This document shows positions 18,059 through 26,667 of a DNA stretch of 45,108 bases, piece after piece. This DNA is from an uncultured Bacteroidales bacterium (GTDB taxonomy: Bacteria > Bacteroidota > Bacteroidia > Bacteroidales > UBA932), in NCBI GenBank assembly GCA_900318565.1, contig ONLD01000011.1, forward strand, positions 1 through 45,108. The letters run 5' to 3'. The translations under genes and the position numbers were made by a program. The notes under the pieces are model-generated. The model searched no databases. It had not been told where the DNA came from and saw only the letters and a list, made by a program, of their open reading frames with translations. Numbering within the stretch: position 1 is the stretch's first letter; each line of letters begins with the position of its first letter.

Positions 18059-19963
18059 TTACTCGGTCTTTCCGTTGAGGGAGAACAGATAGGCCTGCTT
18101 GCCTGAAGTCTCGGCCACTTTGTTCTTGGCATAATAGGTCACGAGGCCATAAAGCATCACCTCGTCGCCTTCCTTGACGGTTCCGTTGCCCTCGACCCAG
18201 TTCTTGGCGCCGAAATAGAGGGCGTTGTAAGCCTCGAAATCCTTGGCGGGATCGTTCTTGAAGGCGCCGTCGTCGGAAATCCAGAACTGTGCGTTGCCGT
18301 ACTGTGCGGAATACTGGCTGGCGACCTTGGAGACCTTGCCCTTCACGAACACGGGATCGGCGAACTTGGAGCCGCCGCCCAGGAGGGCCGCAATCTCGGA
18401 TGCCAGGTAAGGATTGGCGTAGGTGCCCTTCGAACCGGGAGTGTACTCCTTGATGGAAGTAGCTATCACGTTGATGTACTTGTCGCTGCCGGAGAGGCCG
18501 TTGAAGTAACCGGTGATGACGATGTCCTTGCCGTCGAAGCTCTTGGCGTTCAGGTCGTCGACGGGATAGACGATGCTGCCCTGCTTGACCTTGCTGTCGA
18601 TGCCTTCGAGGTTGACGTTGAGGTAGTTGCCGGAGACTGCGAGCTTGCCGTAGAGGGTGATGTACTCAGCTTCGCCGGCCTTGTAGGTCAGAGCTTCGGG
18701 GGTCACGGCCCTGGCGGCAGGATAGTTGACCTTGTTGCCGCTGCTCTCAACTTTAACTTCGGAGACCTTCTCGACTTCGTGCACGCCGTTATAGACGGTC
18801 TTGGAGCCCTTCACGACCACGTTGTCGCCCAGGGCCACCGCGTTGGCGCCGCTGTCATAGACATAGACCGCCTTCGCGCCGTCGGAGATGACGAAGCCCT
18901 TGGTGGTCTTGGCCACGACGGTGGAAGCCTTGGTGGTCACCAGAGCGCCCTTCTCGGCCTCGAGGAGCTCGCTGACGGTGAGGTCCAGACCGGCCTGGTC
19001 GACGGTCAGGGTCACGGTAGAAGTGCCGCTGGAGAACTCCACCTTGCAGTTACGGGCAGCGTCGAGGTTGGGCTGCACCTTGAACTTCACGACAGCGGTG
19101 TCGGCAGGGTTGGGTTCGGTCTTGGAGGCCTGGCCCTTGATGTGTTTCATACCGGAGAGCACCACCCAGTCGGCCGAAGGATTCACGAACACGCCGTTGC
19201 CCTTGTAGGCAGCCGTGACGGTGAATTCGTCACCGGCCTTGTCGGCCACGACGGCATCCTTGTCTATCTTGAGGAGGGATTTCACGACCTTGATCACGGA
19301 CACGTCGACGAGTTCGACGGTGCCGTTGTAAGTGGTCTTGGGACCCTGGACGGTCACGACGTCGCCCACTTCGATGCCGAAGCTGGCCCAGTTGTAGCTG
19401 CCGGTGGCATCCACGGTACCGTAGATGTACACCTCACCGGTGCCGTCGTTCAGGTACCAGTTGCCATAGTTGGTGTTGGCGATGGAGGTGCAGGTTCCGG
19501 TGGTGGTGAAAGTCTTGCCGTCGGCACCTTCAAGGACCTCCTTGCAGGAAGCCTTCACGGCCTCCAGGGAGCCCTGGCGCACGATGATGTACTGGGTGGT
19601 CTTGGTCTCGCCGTCACCGACGAGGATGTGCATTTCCTGCTCGCGGCCGCCGTCGATAGGATCGGCGCTGAAGGTCACGGTCGCCTTTCCGGCGCCGCCT
19701 GAAAGGGTGCTAGCCTTCAGCCAGGCGGGAAGCTGGCCGTAGATGTTGTTCTTGTTGTCATCCTTGCCGAGCACGATGTCCTCGGCAAAGCTCCAGGCCT
19801 CCTTGGCGTCGATAGTCAGGGTGGCGTTGCCGCCGCCGGCAGGAATCGACAGGTAGGTCTTGTCCAGCTTTATGCTGTCCAGAGAAGTGGCTTCTTCCTT
19901 CTCGCAGGAAGCGAAGAGGCAAAGGGAAGAGGCGAGGGCGATGAATAAATATTTGAGTTTCAT
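18059..19963 (-). CDS. BACON/OB-fold multidomain lipoprotein (634 aa)
   Basis: The signal MKLKYLFIALASSLCLFASC places the lipid Cys at 20. Visible order: BACON ~30-131; OB-like module ~132-228 (GNWYLNDGTGEVYIYG, EVGDVVTVQGPKTTYNG); BACON ~230-324; OB module B ~328-504 (KGFVISDGAKAVYVYD, SFDGKDIVITGYF, YINVIATSI); and OB module A ~513-632 at the very C-terminus (FWISDDG, KEGDEVMLYGLV, AYLFSLNGK). Modules A and B are the same as in the 791-aa protein but in reversed order. It follows the Oar-like TonB receptor by 18 nt and ends at an intrinsic terminator, so the two form a receptor-lipoprotein pair. It is probably the surface ligand-binding partner of that receptor. Confidence 0.85.
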   Translation of the reverse strand: MKLKYLFIALASSLCLFASCEKEEATSLDSIKLDKTYLSIPAGGGNATLTIDAKEAWSFAEDIVLGKDDNKNNIYGQLPAWLKASTLSGGAGKATVTFSADPIDGGREQEMHILVGDGETKTTQYIIVRQGSLEAVKASCKEVLEGADGKTFTTTGTCTSIANTNYGNWYLNDGTGEVYIYGTVDATGSYNWASFGIEVGDVVTVQGPKTTYNGTVELVDVSVIKVVKSLLKIDKDAVVADKAGDEFTVTAAYKGNGVFVNPSADWVVLSGMKHIKGQASKTEPNPADTAVVKFKVQPNLDAARNCKVEFSSGTSTVTLTVDQAGLDLTVSELLEAEKGALVTTKASTVVAKTTKGFVISDGAKAVYVYDSGANAVALGDNVVVKGSKTVYNGVHEVEKVSEVKVESSGNKVNYPAARAVTPEALTYKAGEAEYITLYGKLAVSGNYLNVNLEGIDSKVKQGSIVYPVDDLNAKSFDGKDIVITGYFNGLSGSDKYINVIATSIKEYTPGSKGTYANPYLASEIAALLGGGSKFADPVFVKGKVSKVASQYSAQYGNAQFWISDDGAFKNDPAKDFEAYNALYFGAKNWVEGNGTVKEGDEVMLYGLVTYYAKNKVAETSGKQAYLFSLNGKTE

Positions 19964-19981
19964 ATTGCCTTACTTCTTGAA

Positions 19982-22900
19982 TTAGTTGAACATATATTTG
20001 AGGCCGACGGAAGCGTACCAGCACTGGCCGATAGCATAGACGGGAGCCCAGGTGTTGACGGTGCCGCTGACGGCGGAAGGAGTGGAGAAGGTAGCGTAGC
20101 CTTCGGCGTCTGCGCCTTCATATTTGAGGATACGGCCGGAGTTGAGCTGCGAGTTCATAGCCTTGGACACGCCCCAGCTGTTGTTGAAAAGGTTGGCGAT
20201 GTTCTTGAGGTCGCAGCTGAGCTGGAGGATGTGGGTGCTGTTGCCGACCTTGACCTTGAAATCGTGCTTGTAAGCGAAGTCGAAGCGGTGTACCCAAGGT
20301 GAGAACACTGCATAAGCCTCGGCATACTGTCCCTTGTGGGCGCTCAAGTAAGGATCGTTGTTGACATAGGCCATAAAGCGGTCGCGGTCGCCGTCTGAGA
20401 CGAAGCGGAACTCACGGTTCGCAACCTGGTCGTCGGTAGGGATATAAAGGGCGTCGTACTGATAGCCGTCGCCGTTCATATCGTTGGCCAGCATATAGGA
20501 GTAGTTGTAGCCGCCCCTCCAGGCCTCATAGATGAAGCTGAAGTGGTTGCCGCTGTGGTCGTTGTGGGTCACGGATGCAATCACACGGTCGGGAGTGACA
20601 TACTGCGAACTGTGCAGAGGGATGTTGTTGGGACCGTTGACGGTAGGGACGTAGGTGAATGCGGACTCGGCGTCGGAACCGGGCAGACCGGTAATCTCGT
20701 AGCGGGCTACGTGGGTGTAGGCTGCGTAGATATCGAGCTCGGGGACGGGCTGCATCTTCACGGAGAAGTTGGCGGACCAGCCGTAGCCGAGGGAAGTGTT
20801 GCTCAGCACGAATGCCTTGGTGCCGTTGCGGAAGGAGCCGGGATAAAGCGGGCGGTTGTCCGCGCCGTTGAAGCGGGTGAAGCTCTCGACGGGCTTCATA
20901 CTCCAGTCGCTCATAGTCACGTCGTTGACGGTCTTGTTGTAGATACCTTCAGCGCTGATGGTGAAGGGGAATGCGGTCGGGAAGCTGTAGTCCACTGCCA
21001 GGGAGGTCTTCCACTCCTGAGGCATCCTGAACTTAGGATCCACGGCTGCGATGGAGGAAGGCACGGAACCGGACTCGGGAGTCACGGAAGCGGGCAAGCC
21101 CATAGAGATGAGTTTGTCGTACAGAGCCTCACGGGTGAGCACTCCGCCGGCAAACTGGCCCATATCCACGGCGTTGCCGTTAATCTTGCTCTTCGCGTTG
21201 AGAGCGGCCCTGTACTGCACCAGACCGCCGTTGGTAGGCATATTGGTGAAGAACACCAGAGGAATACGGCCGGAGAAGAGACCGGTACCGCCGCGGACCT
21301 TGAGGCTCTTGTTGCCGAGGACGTCCCAGGAGAAGCCGATGCGGGGGCTGATGGTAATGCCTGCCGTAGGCCACTTGCCGGTGTCGATGTGCTGCTCGGT
21401 GTAGCCGTAGGTCTTGGGATAGTAGTTCAGGGCCTTGATGGCTGCATTGGTCATCAGGTCGTTGTTGTCGAAGAAGAGACCGTCAAAACGCACGCCGGCG
21501 GTCAGTTTGAAGCGCTCGGTGGCGGCCCACTCGTCCTGGATGTAGAGACCGGCCTTGTGCGAACGCACGCGGGCTGCGGGGGCATATTCGGGAGTGGTGC
21601 TGCCTTCCTTGATGTAGCCGTAGGTAAGGGCCACGATCTCGGGATTGGCGCCGCTGATGAAGTCGTTGACGCTGCCGTAGCGGTAGTAACCGGTACCGTT
21701 GCGCATATACTGGTTGTCAGCCATCTGGTACTCGTAGCTGGCACCTGCAGTCACTTTGTGGTTGCCGGCGTACCAGGTCACGTCGTCCTTGACGTTGGCC
21801 ACGGTGTTGTGGACGGCGTTGTTGAAGGTGAAGAGCTCATAGCCGAGCGACATATACTGCACGTTGTTGCCGGTGCCGTCCTGGATGTCGATGAACGGGA
21901 AGTCGGCGGAATTGGTGCCACGCACGTCGTCGAGCAGCGAGAAAGTGGCGAGGAACTGGTTGGACACCTTGTCGGAGATGCGGCTGTTGAGGTCGACGGA
22001 AGCGGTGTGGACGCGGTTGTTCATCGAGTACATAGAGTTCGCGAAGGACATCGAGTACAGGGAAGTACGGGCATAAGGCGAACGGGTACCGCCGTCCATA
22101 GAGGATGCGTTGGGACCAAGCCAGGAGAGGTTGTTGGTGTAGTTGTAACGCAGGGCGAGGTGGTGCTTGTCGTTGATGTTCCAGTCGATGCGGGCAAGGG
22201 CCTTGACGTTGTTCTCGTCTGCGGGGAAGTCGGTGTAGGAGCCGGTGTCGTAGTTGTATTTCTCCTTGACGAATTTCTTCACCCTCTCAAGGTCTGCGAC
22301 GGTACAGTAGGAAAGGTTGGCGGCTTCGTTGCCGATGCCGTTCTCGGAGCCTCTCCAGCGCACTGCCACGGAAGGAGTCTTGGAGTACTCGAAGTTGACG
22401 AAGAAGAAGAGCTTGTTCTTCACGATGGGGCCGCCGAGGGTCATACCGTAGGTAGTGTTGCGGTCGGTGTCACGGACGCCGGAAATCTCCTGGCCGTAGA
22501 TGTGGCTGCCGCGCATATTCTCGTTGCGGTGGTACACGTATGCGGTGCCTTTGAAGGTGTTGGTACCGGACTTGGTGATGGCGTTGACGCCGCCGCCCTT
22601 GAAGTTGGCCTGACGCACGTCATAGGGGGAAATCACCACCTGGATCTCTTCGAGAGCGTCGATGGAGATAGGATTGCCGCCACCGGGGAGCTTGTCGGAA
22701 AGACCGAAGTTGTTGTTGAAGTTGGCGCCGTCAACCGTGAAGTTGGCGGTACGGCCGTCGGTACCGGCGAAGCTCATTCCGTTGCCTCCGTAGGGAGATA
22801 TACGGGTAATGTCGGTGATGCTGCGGCTGACCGTAGGCATACTCATCATCTCGCGGTTGCTGATATTGGTCGCTGCGCCGGTCTTCTCGGTCGGGAACTT

Positions 22901-23284
22901 GGAGGAAGCCGTCGAGATGACCACTGCTTCGGAAAGAAGCTGGGAGTCATCGGAGAGTTTGGCGTCAAGAGCGAACACTTCAGCGAGCTGGAGGGTCACA
23001 TCCGTGTAATTAACCTTGCGATAGCCAAGGCAGGAAACTTCCACGGTGTAGGGGCCGCCTGTACGCATACCGTTGATGCTGTAACGGCCTTCAGCATTGG
23101 TGAGACCGTAGTACTGCGATCCGGAAGGGGTATGCACGGCCACCACTGTGGCACCGGGGACAGCCTCCCCGTTGGAATCGGTGACTCGGCCACCGAGCGA
23201 TGCAGTCGTGACCTGCGCGAACGCAGACACGGCAAAGAACATTGCTGCCAGGGACAGCAACATCACTTTAAAAGATTTTTTCAT
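19982..23284 (-). CDS. Oar-like TonB-dependent receptor (1100 aa)
   Basis: The protein has a signal peptide (MKKSFKVMLLSLAAMFFAVSAFA). A carboxypeptidase-regulatory-like domain lies at ~27-110 (LGGRVTDSNGEAVPGATVVA, then GRYSINGMRTGGPYTVEV). The plug has TVDGANFNNNFG, ISIDALEEIQVV and GGGVNAITKSGTN, the signature of the Oar-like TonB receptor family. A long barrel ends in GLKYMFN. It should transport an unknown large or scarce ligand across the outer membrane. It is the first gene of a two-gene unit with the 634-aa OB-fold lipoprotein, behind a clear promoter. No SusD homologue lies nearby. Confidence 0.92.
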   Translation of the reverse strand: MKKSFKVMLLSLAAMFFAVSAFAQVTTASLGGRVTDSNGEAVPGATVVAVHTPSGSQYYGLTNAEGRYSINGMRTGGPYTVEVSCLGYRKVNYTDVTLQLAEVFALDAKLSDDSQLLSEAVVISTASSKFPTEKTGAATNISNREMMSMPTVSRSITDITRISPYGGNGMSFAGTDGRTANFTVDGANFNNNFGLSDKLPGGGNPISIDALEEIQVVISPYDVRQANFKGGGVNAITKSGTNTFKGTAYVYHRNENMRGSHIYGQEISGVRDTDRNTTYGMTLGGPIVKNKLFFFVNFEYSKTPSVAVRWRGSENGIGNEAANLSYCTVADLERVKKFVKEKYNYDTGSYTDFPADENNVKALARIDWNINDKHHLALRYNYTNNLSWLGPNASSMDGGTRSPYARTSLYSMSFANSMYSMNNRVHTASVDLNSRISDKVSNQFLATFSLLDDVRGTNSADFPFIDIQDGTGNNVQYMSLGYELFTFNNAVHNTVANVKDDVTWYAGNHKVTAGASYEYQMADNQYMRNGTGYYRYGSVNDFISGANPEIVALTYGYIKEGSTTPEYAPAARVRSHKAGLYIQDEWAATERFKLTAGVRFDGLFFDNNDLMTNAAIKALNYYPKTYGYTEQHIDTGKWPTAGITISPRIGFSWDVLGNKSLKVRGGTGLFSGRIPLVFFTNMPTNGGLVQYRAALNAKSKINGNAVDMGQFAGGVLTREALYDKLISMGLPASVTPESGSVPSSIAAVDPKFRMPQEWKTSLAVDYSFPTAFPFTISAEGIYNKTVNDVTMSDWSMKPVESFTRFNGADNRPLYPGSFRNGTKAFVLSNTSLGYGWSANFSVKMQPVPELDIYAAYTHVARYEITGLPGSDAESAFTYVPTVNGPNNIPLHSSQYVTPDRVIASVTHNDHSGNHFSFIYEAWRGGYNYSYMLANDMNGDGYQYDALYIPTDDQVANREFRFVSDGDRDRFMAYVNNDPYLSAHKGQYAEAYAVFSPWVHRFDFAYKHDFKVKVGNSTHILQLSCDLKNIANLFNNSWGVSKAMNSQLNSGRILKYEGADAEGYATFSTPSAVSGTVNTWAPVYAIGQCWYASVGLKYMFN

Positions 23285-23322
23285 AAAATAAAAATAACGT
23301 TATAAATTTTATTTTCGTGGCG

Positions 23323-23330
23323 CAAAGTTA
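23323..23330 (-). promoter_or_regulatory. -7 promoter element (TAACTTTG) with -33 TTG
   Basis: The minus strand shows TAACTTTG with a TTG 20 nt upstream (GTTGATAG). Predicted transcription starts about 35 nt before the TonB receptor ATG at 23284. It lies back-to-back with the metK promoter. Confidence 0.65.
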
Positions 23331-23387
23331 TATCAAGAATTTATCTCTATCAACTAATAAATACACTTTTTATTAACATTTTTTACG

Positions 23388-23395
23388 TATCTTTG
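23388..23395 (+). promoter_or_regulatory. -7 promoter element of metK (TATCTTTG)
   Basis: TATCTTTG matches TAnnTTTG. Transcription would begin near 23399-23402, immediately before the first stem of the riboswitch-like leader, so almost the whole 5' UTR is the RNA element. Confidence 0.65.
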
Positions 23396-23408
23396 CACCC
23401 AATAACCT

Positions 23409-23459
23409 GCGAGGAAAGATTTGTATGCTTGCAACCTCGCTTTAAAAAATGCTAAAATG
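23409..23459 (+). promoter_or_regulatory. SAM-II-like riboswitch pseudoknot on metK
   Basis: The metK leader has a perfect 6-bp stem, GCGAGG (23409-23414) with CCTCGC (23435-23440). The loop contains GATTT (23418-23422) and TTGCAA (23429-23434). After the stem and a 10-nt A-rich linker comes GCTAAAATG (23451-23459). Stem, GAUUU, UUGC and GCUAAA in this order and spacing are the conserved core of the SAM-II class: loop UUGC pairs with GCUA through U-A, U·U, G-C and C-G, forming the ligand pocket. An extra A33-U50 pair is possible here. The pairing segment directly abuts the start codon, so bound S-adenosylmethionine would be expected to block translation of its own synthase. SAM-V shares a similar core and is the alternative. 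Confidence 0.75.
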
Positions 23460-24701
23460 AATTATCTCTTTACATCGGAGTCAGTCTCCGAAGGTCATCC
23501 CGACAAAGTCGCTGACCAGATTTCAGACGCAATCCTTGACGAATTCCTCTCCCAGGACCCTGAAGCGAAAGTGGCCTGCGAGACTTTCTGCACCGCCGGA
23601 CTGGTGGTGGTGGGCGGCGAGGTCCGCTCCGAAAACGCGTATGTGGACATACAGGAGACCGTGCGCCGCACCATCTCCAGAATCGGCTACAACAAAGCTG
23701 AATACGGCTTCGACGCCTCTTCCTGCGGAGTAATCAGCACCATCCACGAGCAGAGCCGCGACATAAACCGCGGCGTGGTGCGCGAAAGCGAGGAAGCCCA
23801 GGGCGCCGGCGACCAGGGAATGATGTTCGGCTACGCCTGCCGCGACACCGAGGACTATATGCCTCTCGCGCTGTCGCTCTCGCACGCGATGCTGCGCATC
23901 CTTTCCGACATCCGCCACAACGAGCCCGAATTGATGCCCTACCTGCGCCCGGATGCGAAATCCCAGTTCACCGTGGAATTCTCCTCGCACCACCATCCCG
24001 TCAGGGTGCACACCATCGTGCTCAGCACCCAACACGACGAATTCGACACCGACGAGCGTATGCACAAGAGGATCGAAGCGGACGTGAGGAACATTTTGAT
24101 TCCCCGCCTGATAGCCTCGCTCCCCGAGAAGACCGCAGCCCTCTTCAAGGGGGACTGGATACTGCACGTAAACCCGACCGGCAAATTCGTCATCGGCGGC
24201 CCCGCAGGTGACACCGGCCTTACCGGACGCAAGATTATCGTCGATACTTACGGCGGCCGCGGAGCCCACGGCGGCGGCGCCTTCTCCGGCAAGGATTCCT
24301 CCAAGGTGGACCGCAGCGGCGCCTATGCCGCCCGCCACATAGCCAAGAACCTCGTAGCGGCAGGCGTCTGTGACGAGTGCCTGGTGCAGATTGCCTACGC
24401 CATCGGCGTGGCAGAGCCCGTCAGCGTGTTCGTCGACACCTACGGCAGCGCCCACGTTGAAGGCGGCGACGGCCTGATTGCCGGCAAGGTACGCGAGCTG
24501 TTCGACCTGCGCCCGGCCGCCATCGTGCGCCGGTTCGGACTCAAGAACCCCATTTTCTCCCCCACCGCCGCCTACGGGCACGTCGGCCGCAAGCCCTACA
24601 AAGACACAGTGCGCATCCAGGGCGAGGACCGGGAGGTGCAGTTCTTCGGATGGGAGCTGCTGGACAGGGTGAACGAGATTAAAAAGGCCTTCGGCTTATG
24701 A
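23457..24701 (+). CDS. metK: S-adenosylmethionine synthetase
   Basis: This 414-residue enzyme makes S-adenosylmethionine from methionine and ATP in the cytoplasm. Family motifs are plain: SEGHPDKVADQISDAILD at the N-terminus, GAGDQGMMFGYA, and GGGAFSGKDSSKVDRSGAY for the ATP/phosphate loop. The ATG at 23457 is chosen because it gives the standard MNYLFTSESVSEGHPDK start; the longer frame begins at a TTG inside the leader hairpin. It is preceded by a SAM-II-like RNA and followed by smpB with a 4-nt overlap, so the two are co-transcribed. Confidence 0.98.
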   Translation: MNYLFTSESVSEGHPDKVADQISDAILDEFLSQDPEAKVACETFCTAGLVVVGGEVRSENAYVDIQETVRRTISRIGYNKAEYGFDASSCGVISTIHEQSRDINRGVVRESEEAQGAGDQGMMFGYACRDTEDYMPLALSLSHAMLRILSDIRHNEPELMPYLRPDAKSQFTVEFSSHHHPVRVHTIVLSTQHDEFDTDERMHKRIEADVRNILIPRLIASLPEKTAALFKGDWILHVNPTGKFVIGGPAGDTGLTGRKIIVDTYGGRGAHGGGAFSGKDSSKVDRSGAYAARHIAKNLVAAGVCDECLVQIAYAIGVAEPVSVFVDTYGSAHVEGGDGLIAGKVRELFDLRPAAIVRRFGLKNPIFSPTAAYGHVGRKPYKDTVRIQGEDREVQFFGWELLDRVNEIKKAFGL

Positions 24702-25159
24702 GCGCCGTAAAGAAAAAGTCCCCTCGGGTACAGATCAACAACAAGCGGGCGTCGTTCGACTACGAGTTTCTCGAGCAGTACGACGCCGGCATTGTGCTGG
24801 TCGGCACCGAAATCAAGTCGCTCCGGGCGGGCAAAGCCTCGCTCGCCGATGCCTGGTGCTACTTCTCCGGCGGCGAGCTGTATGTCAAGGGGATGAACAT
24901 CTCGACCTACTTCTGGGCATCCAAGTGGGGCAGCCACGAGCCCGCGCGCGACCGCAAGCTCCTGCTGACCCGCCGCGAGCTGCGGCATCTCGAGCAGGCG
25001 ACCAAGACCAAGGGCCTGACCATCGTGGCCGTGCGCGCCTACATCGCCGACAACGGCTTCGCCAAGCTCCACATAGCCCTCGCCCGCGGCAAGAAGGAGT
25101 TCGACAAGCGCGCCACCATACGCGAGAAAGACATCCGCCGCGAGCTGGAGCGGGGCTAA
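24698..25159 (+). CDS. smpB: SsrA-binding protein SmpB
   Basis: This 153-residue protein binds tmRNA and delivers it to stalled ribosomes. Motifs: NNKRASFDYEFLEQYDAGIV, LVGTEIKSLRAGKASLADAW, a central beta-barrel, and the basic tail KKEFDKRATIREKDIRREL that enters the mRNA channel. The length is normal. It starts within the last codon of metK (ATGA overlap), which indicates coupled translation. Its 3' end overlaps by 4 nt the stop of the convergent carboxypeptidase gene. Confidence 0.97.
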   Translation: MSAVKKKSPRVQINNKRASFDYEFLEQYDAGIVLVGTEIKSLRAGKASLADAWCYFSGGELYVKGMNISTYFWASKWGSHEPARDRKLLLTRRELRHLEQATKTKGLTIVAVRAYIADNGFAKLHIALARGKKEFDKRATIREKDIRRELERG

Positions 25160-26667
25160 GGCTCGGAGGCGAGGCTAAGCAGGATTTCGTCGATTATGGG
25201 TGCGACCTTCCAGGAGGGCGCCGAGACGTTGTTGGTAAGGATGGAGAAGAAGATGGTCTTGGAGCGGTCGGAGTCCGGGGAGAGGATGTAGCCGCTGTAG
25301 CACAGCACCCCGTTCATAGAGCCGCTCTTCATAAAGATACGCCGCCTGACTTCCGATGAGGCGCCGGCGAGGCGGTTCTTGAGAGTCCCTTTCCCGGGAT
25401 TCGGAAGCGATGCGACATAATAATCCCGCGCCGGGCCGGAGTACATCCTGCGCAGGAAACGCACGAAAAACTCAGGCGAAACATAATTCTTCCTTGACAG
25501 CCCGCTGCCGTCCCTGATTACGCAAGCGCCGTACGGTCTCAGTCCCAGCGAGGAGAGCATCTCCGTGGCAGCCTGGGCGGAAAGAGCCCTGTCCGAGACG
25601 CCGTACTGCTTGACGGCCAGCATATTGAAGAGAGTCTCCGCATAGAAGTTGTTGCTGTCGAAATTGGTGTCACGCACGATGCCCCAAAGGTCCGGAGAGT
25701 CCTTGGTGCCGAGTGATTCGAGGTCACCGGAGACGGCAGCGGCGTGCCCGATGTCGGAGAAAAGCAGGTCGGAACGGACATTGCCCTGCGGGGAAATGTC
25801 GGCATAGCCGCCCTCAACCGCGATACCGTTGGAAATCAGGTAATTGCAGAAAAAGTACGCACAGGTATATGCCGGGAAAGGGTTGGAGCAATAGAGCTTA
25901 TAATCCTTGCGCCCGGAGGGGAACTTCCCGTGGAACTCGCCGCAAGGGGCAAGGTCCGAGCAGACATAGTACAGGGAGTTGTCGCTCTTGACCTCCGTCG
26001 TGACGGCGGAATTGACATAGCTCATCCAGGGCGTGTCGGGGTACAGGGTCTCTATCTGCGGAGCCTTGCCCACTTCGCCGCCGCTGACGTTGAACACCAC
26101 TGAGTTGCCGAAAAAATTCAGCCCCTGCGGCCCGGCTCCGTCAATGGACCCGAGGTCCTCGGCCTGCCAGGAAGAGTCCACCAGCGGACGGTTGAAAAAG
26201 CGTGAATCCCCCACGATGCGGCCCTTGATGGTGCGTATGCCGCTACGTTCAAGCACTGCCTTCCAGGCACGGAAAGTCACTTCGAGGGAATCGGCGCAGC
26301 TGGTCTGCGCGGCAATGGTGGGGTCTCCCCCGCCGACGATATAAAGGTCGCCGTCCAGCACTCCGTCGCTGATGCTGCCGGTGTAAGACAGCGTGGTCTT
26401 GAAACGCCAGTCGGCACCCAGACTGAGCAGCGAAAGCCCCGTCGTGATAAGCTTCACGTTCGAGGCAGGCACCATCTTGATCCTGCGGTTCATCTGGGCG
26501 AGCGTGTCGGCGCCCCGCACGGCAAGCACGCCGACAATACCCGAACGCAGAGGCTCCGCTCCGGCATATCCGGAAAGAAGCTTCTGCGTCTGTGTGTCCT
26601 GGCCCGCCGCGCCTGCAGCGGATAGCAGCAGGAAGAACGGGAGCGCTATTTTAGCTACAAGTCTCAA
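25156..26667 (-). CDS. dacB: D-alanyl-D-alanine carboxypeptidase/endopeptidase (PBP4 family)
   Basis: This 503-residue peptidase has a signal peptide (ALPFFLLLSAAGAAGQ) and the three S13 family motifs: SNVK (Ser 69, Lys 72), SNN (338-340) and KSG (447-449). It trims or cleaves peptidoglycan stem peptides in the periplasm. The only start that keeps the signal peptide is the TTG at 26667, which overlaps the TGA of the upstream 91-residue gene (TTGA). Translation is therefore probably coupled to that gene. There is no ATG before the mature region. Confidence 0.93.
   Translation of the reverse strand: MRLVAKIALPFFLLLSAAGAAGQDTQTQKLLSGYAGAEPLRSGIVGVLAVRGADTLAQMNRRIKMVPASNVKLITTGLSLLSLGADWRFKTTLSYTGSISDGVLDGDLYIVGGGDPTIAAQTSCADSLEVTFRAWKAVLERSGIRTIKGRIVGDSRFFNRPLVDSSWQAEDLGSIDGAGPQGLNFFGNSVVFNVSGGEVGKAPQIETLYPDTPWMSYVNSAVTTEVKSDNSLYYVCSDLAPCGEFHGKFPSGRKDYKLYCSNPFPAYTCAYFFCNYLISNGIAVEGGYADISPQGNVRSDLLFSDIGHAAAVSGDLESLGTKDSPDLWGIVRDTNFDSNNFYAETLFNMLAVKQYGVSDRALSAQAATEMLSSLGLRPYGACVIRDGSGLSRKNYVSPEFFVRFLRRMYSGPARDYYVASLPNPGKGTLKNRLAGASSEVRRRIFMKSGSMNGVLCYSGYILSPDSDRSKTIFFSILTNNVSAPSWKVAPIIDEILLSLASEP

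Noticed and set aside
20543-23305. 920-codon plus-strand open frame opposite the Oar-like receptor
   Set aside because: Same kind of antisense shadow; the receptor frame has signal peptide, plug and barrel end.
23523-24581. Minus-strand open frame opposite metK
   Set aside because: Antisense shadow of a fully conserved housekeeping gene.
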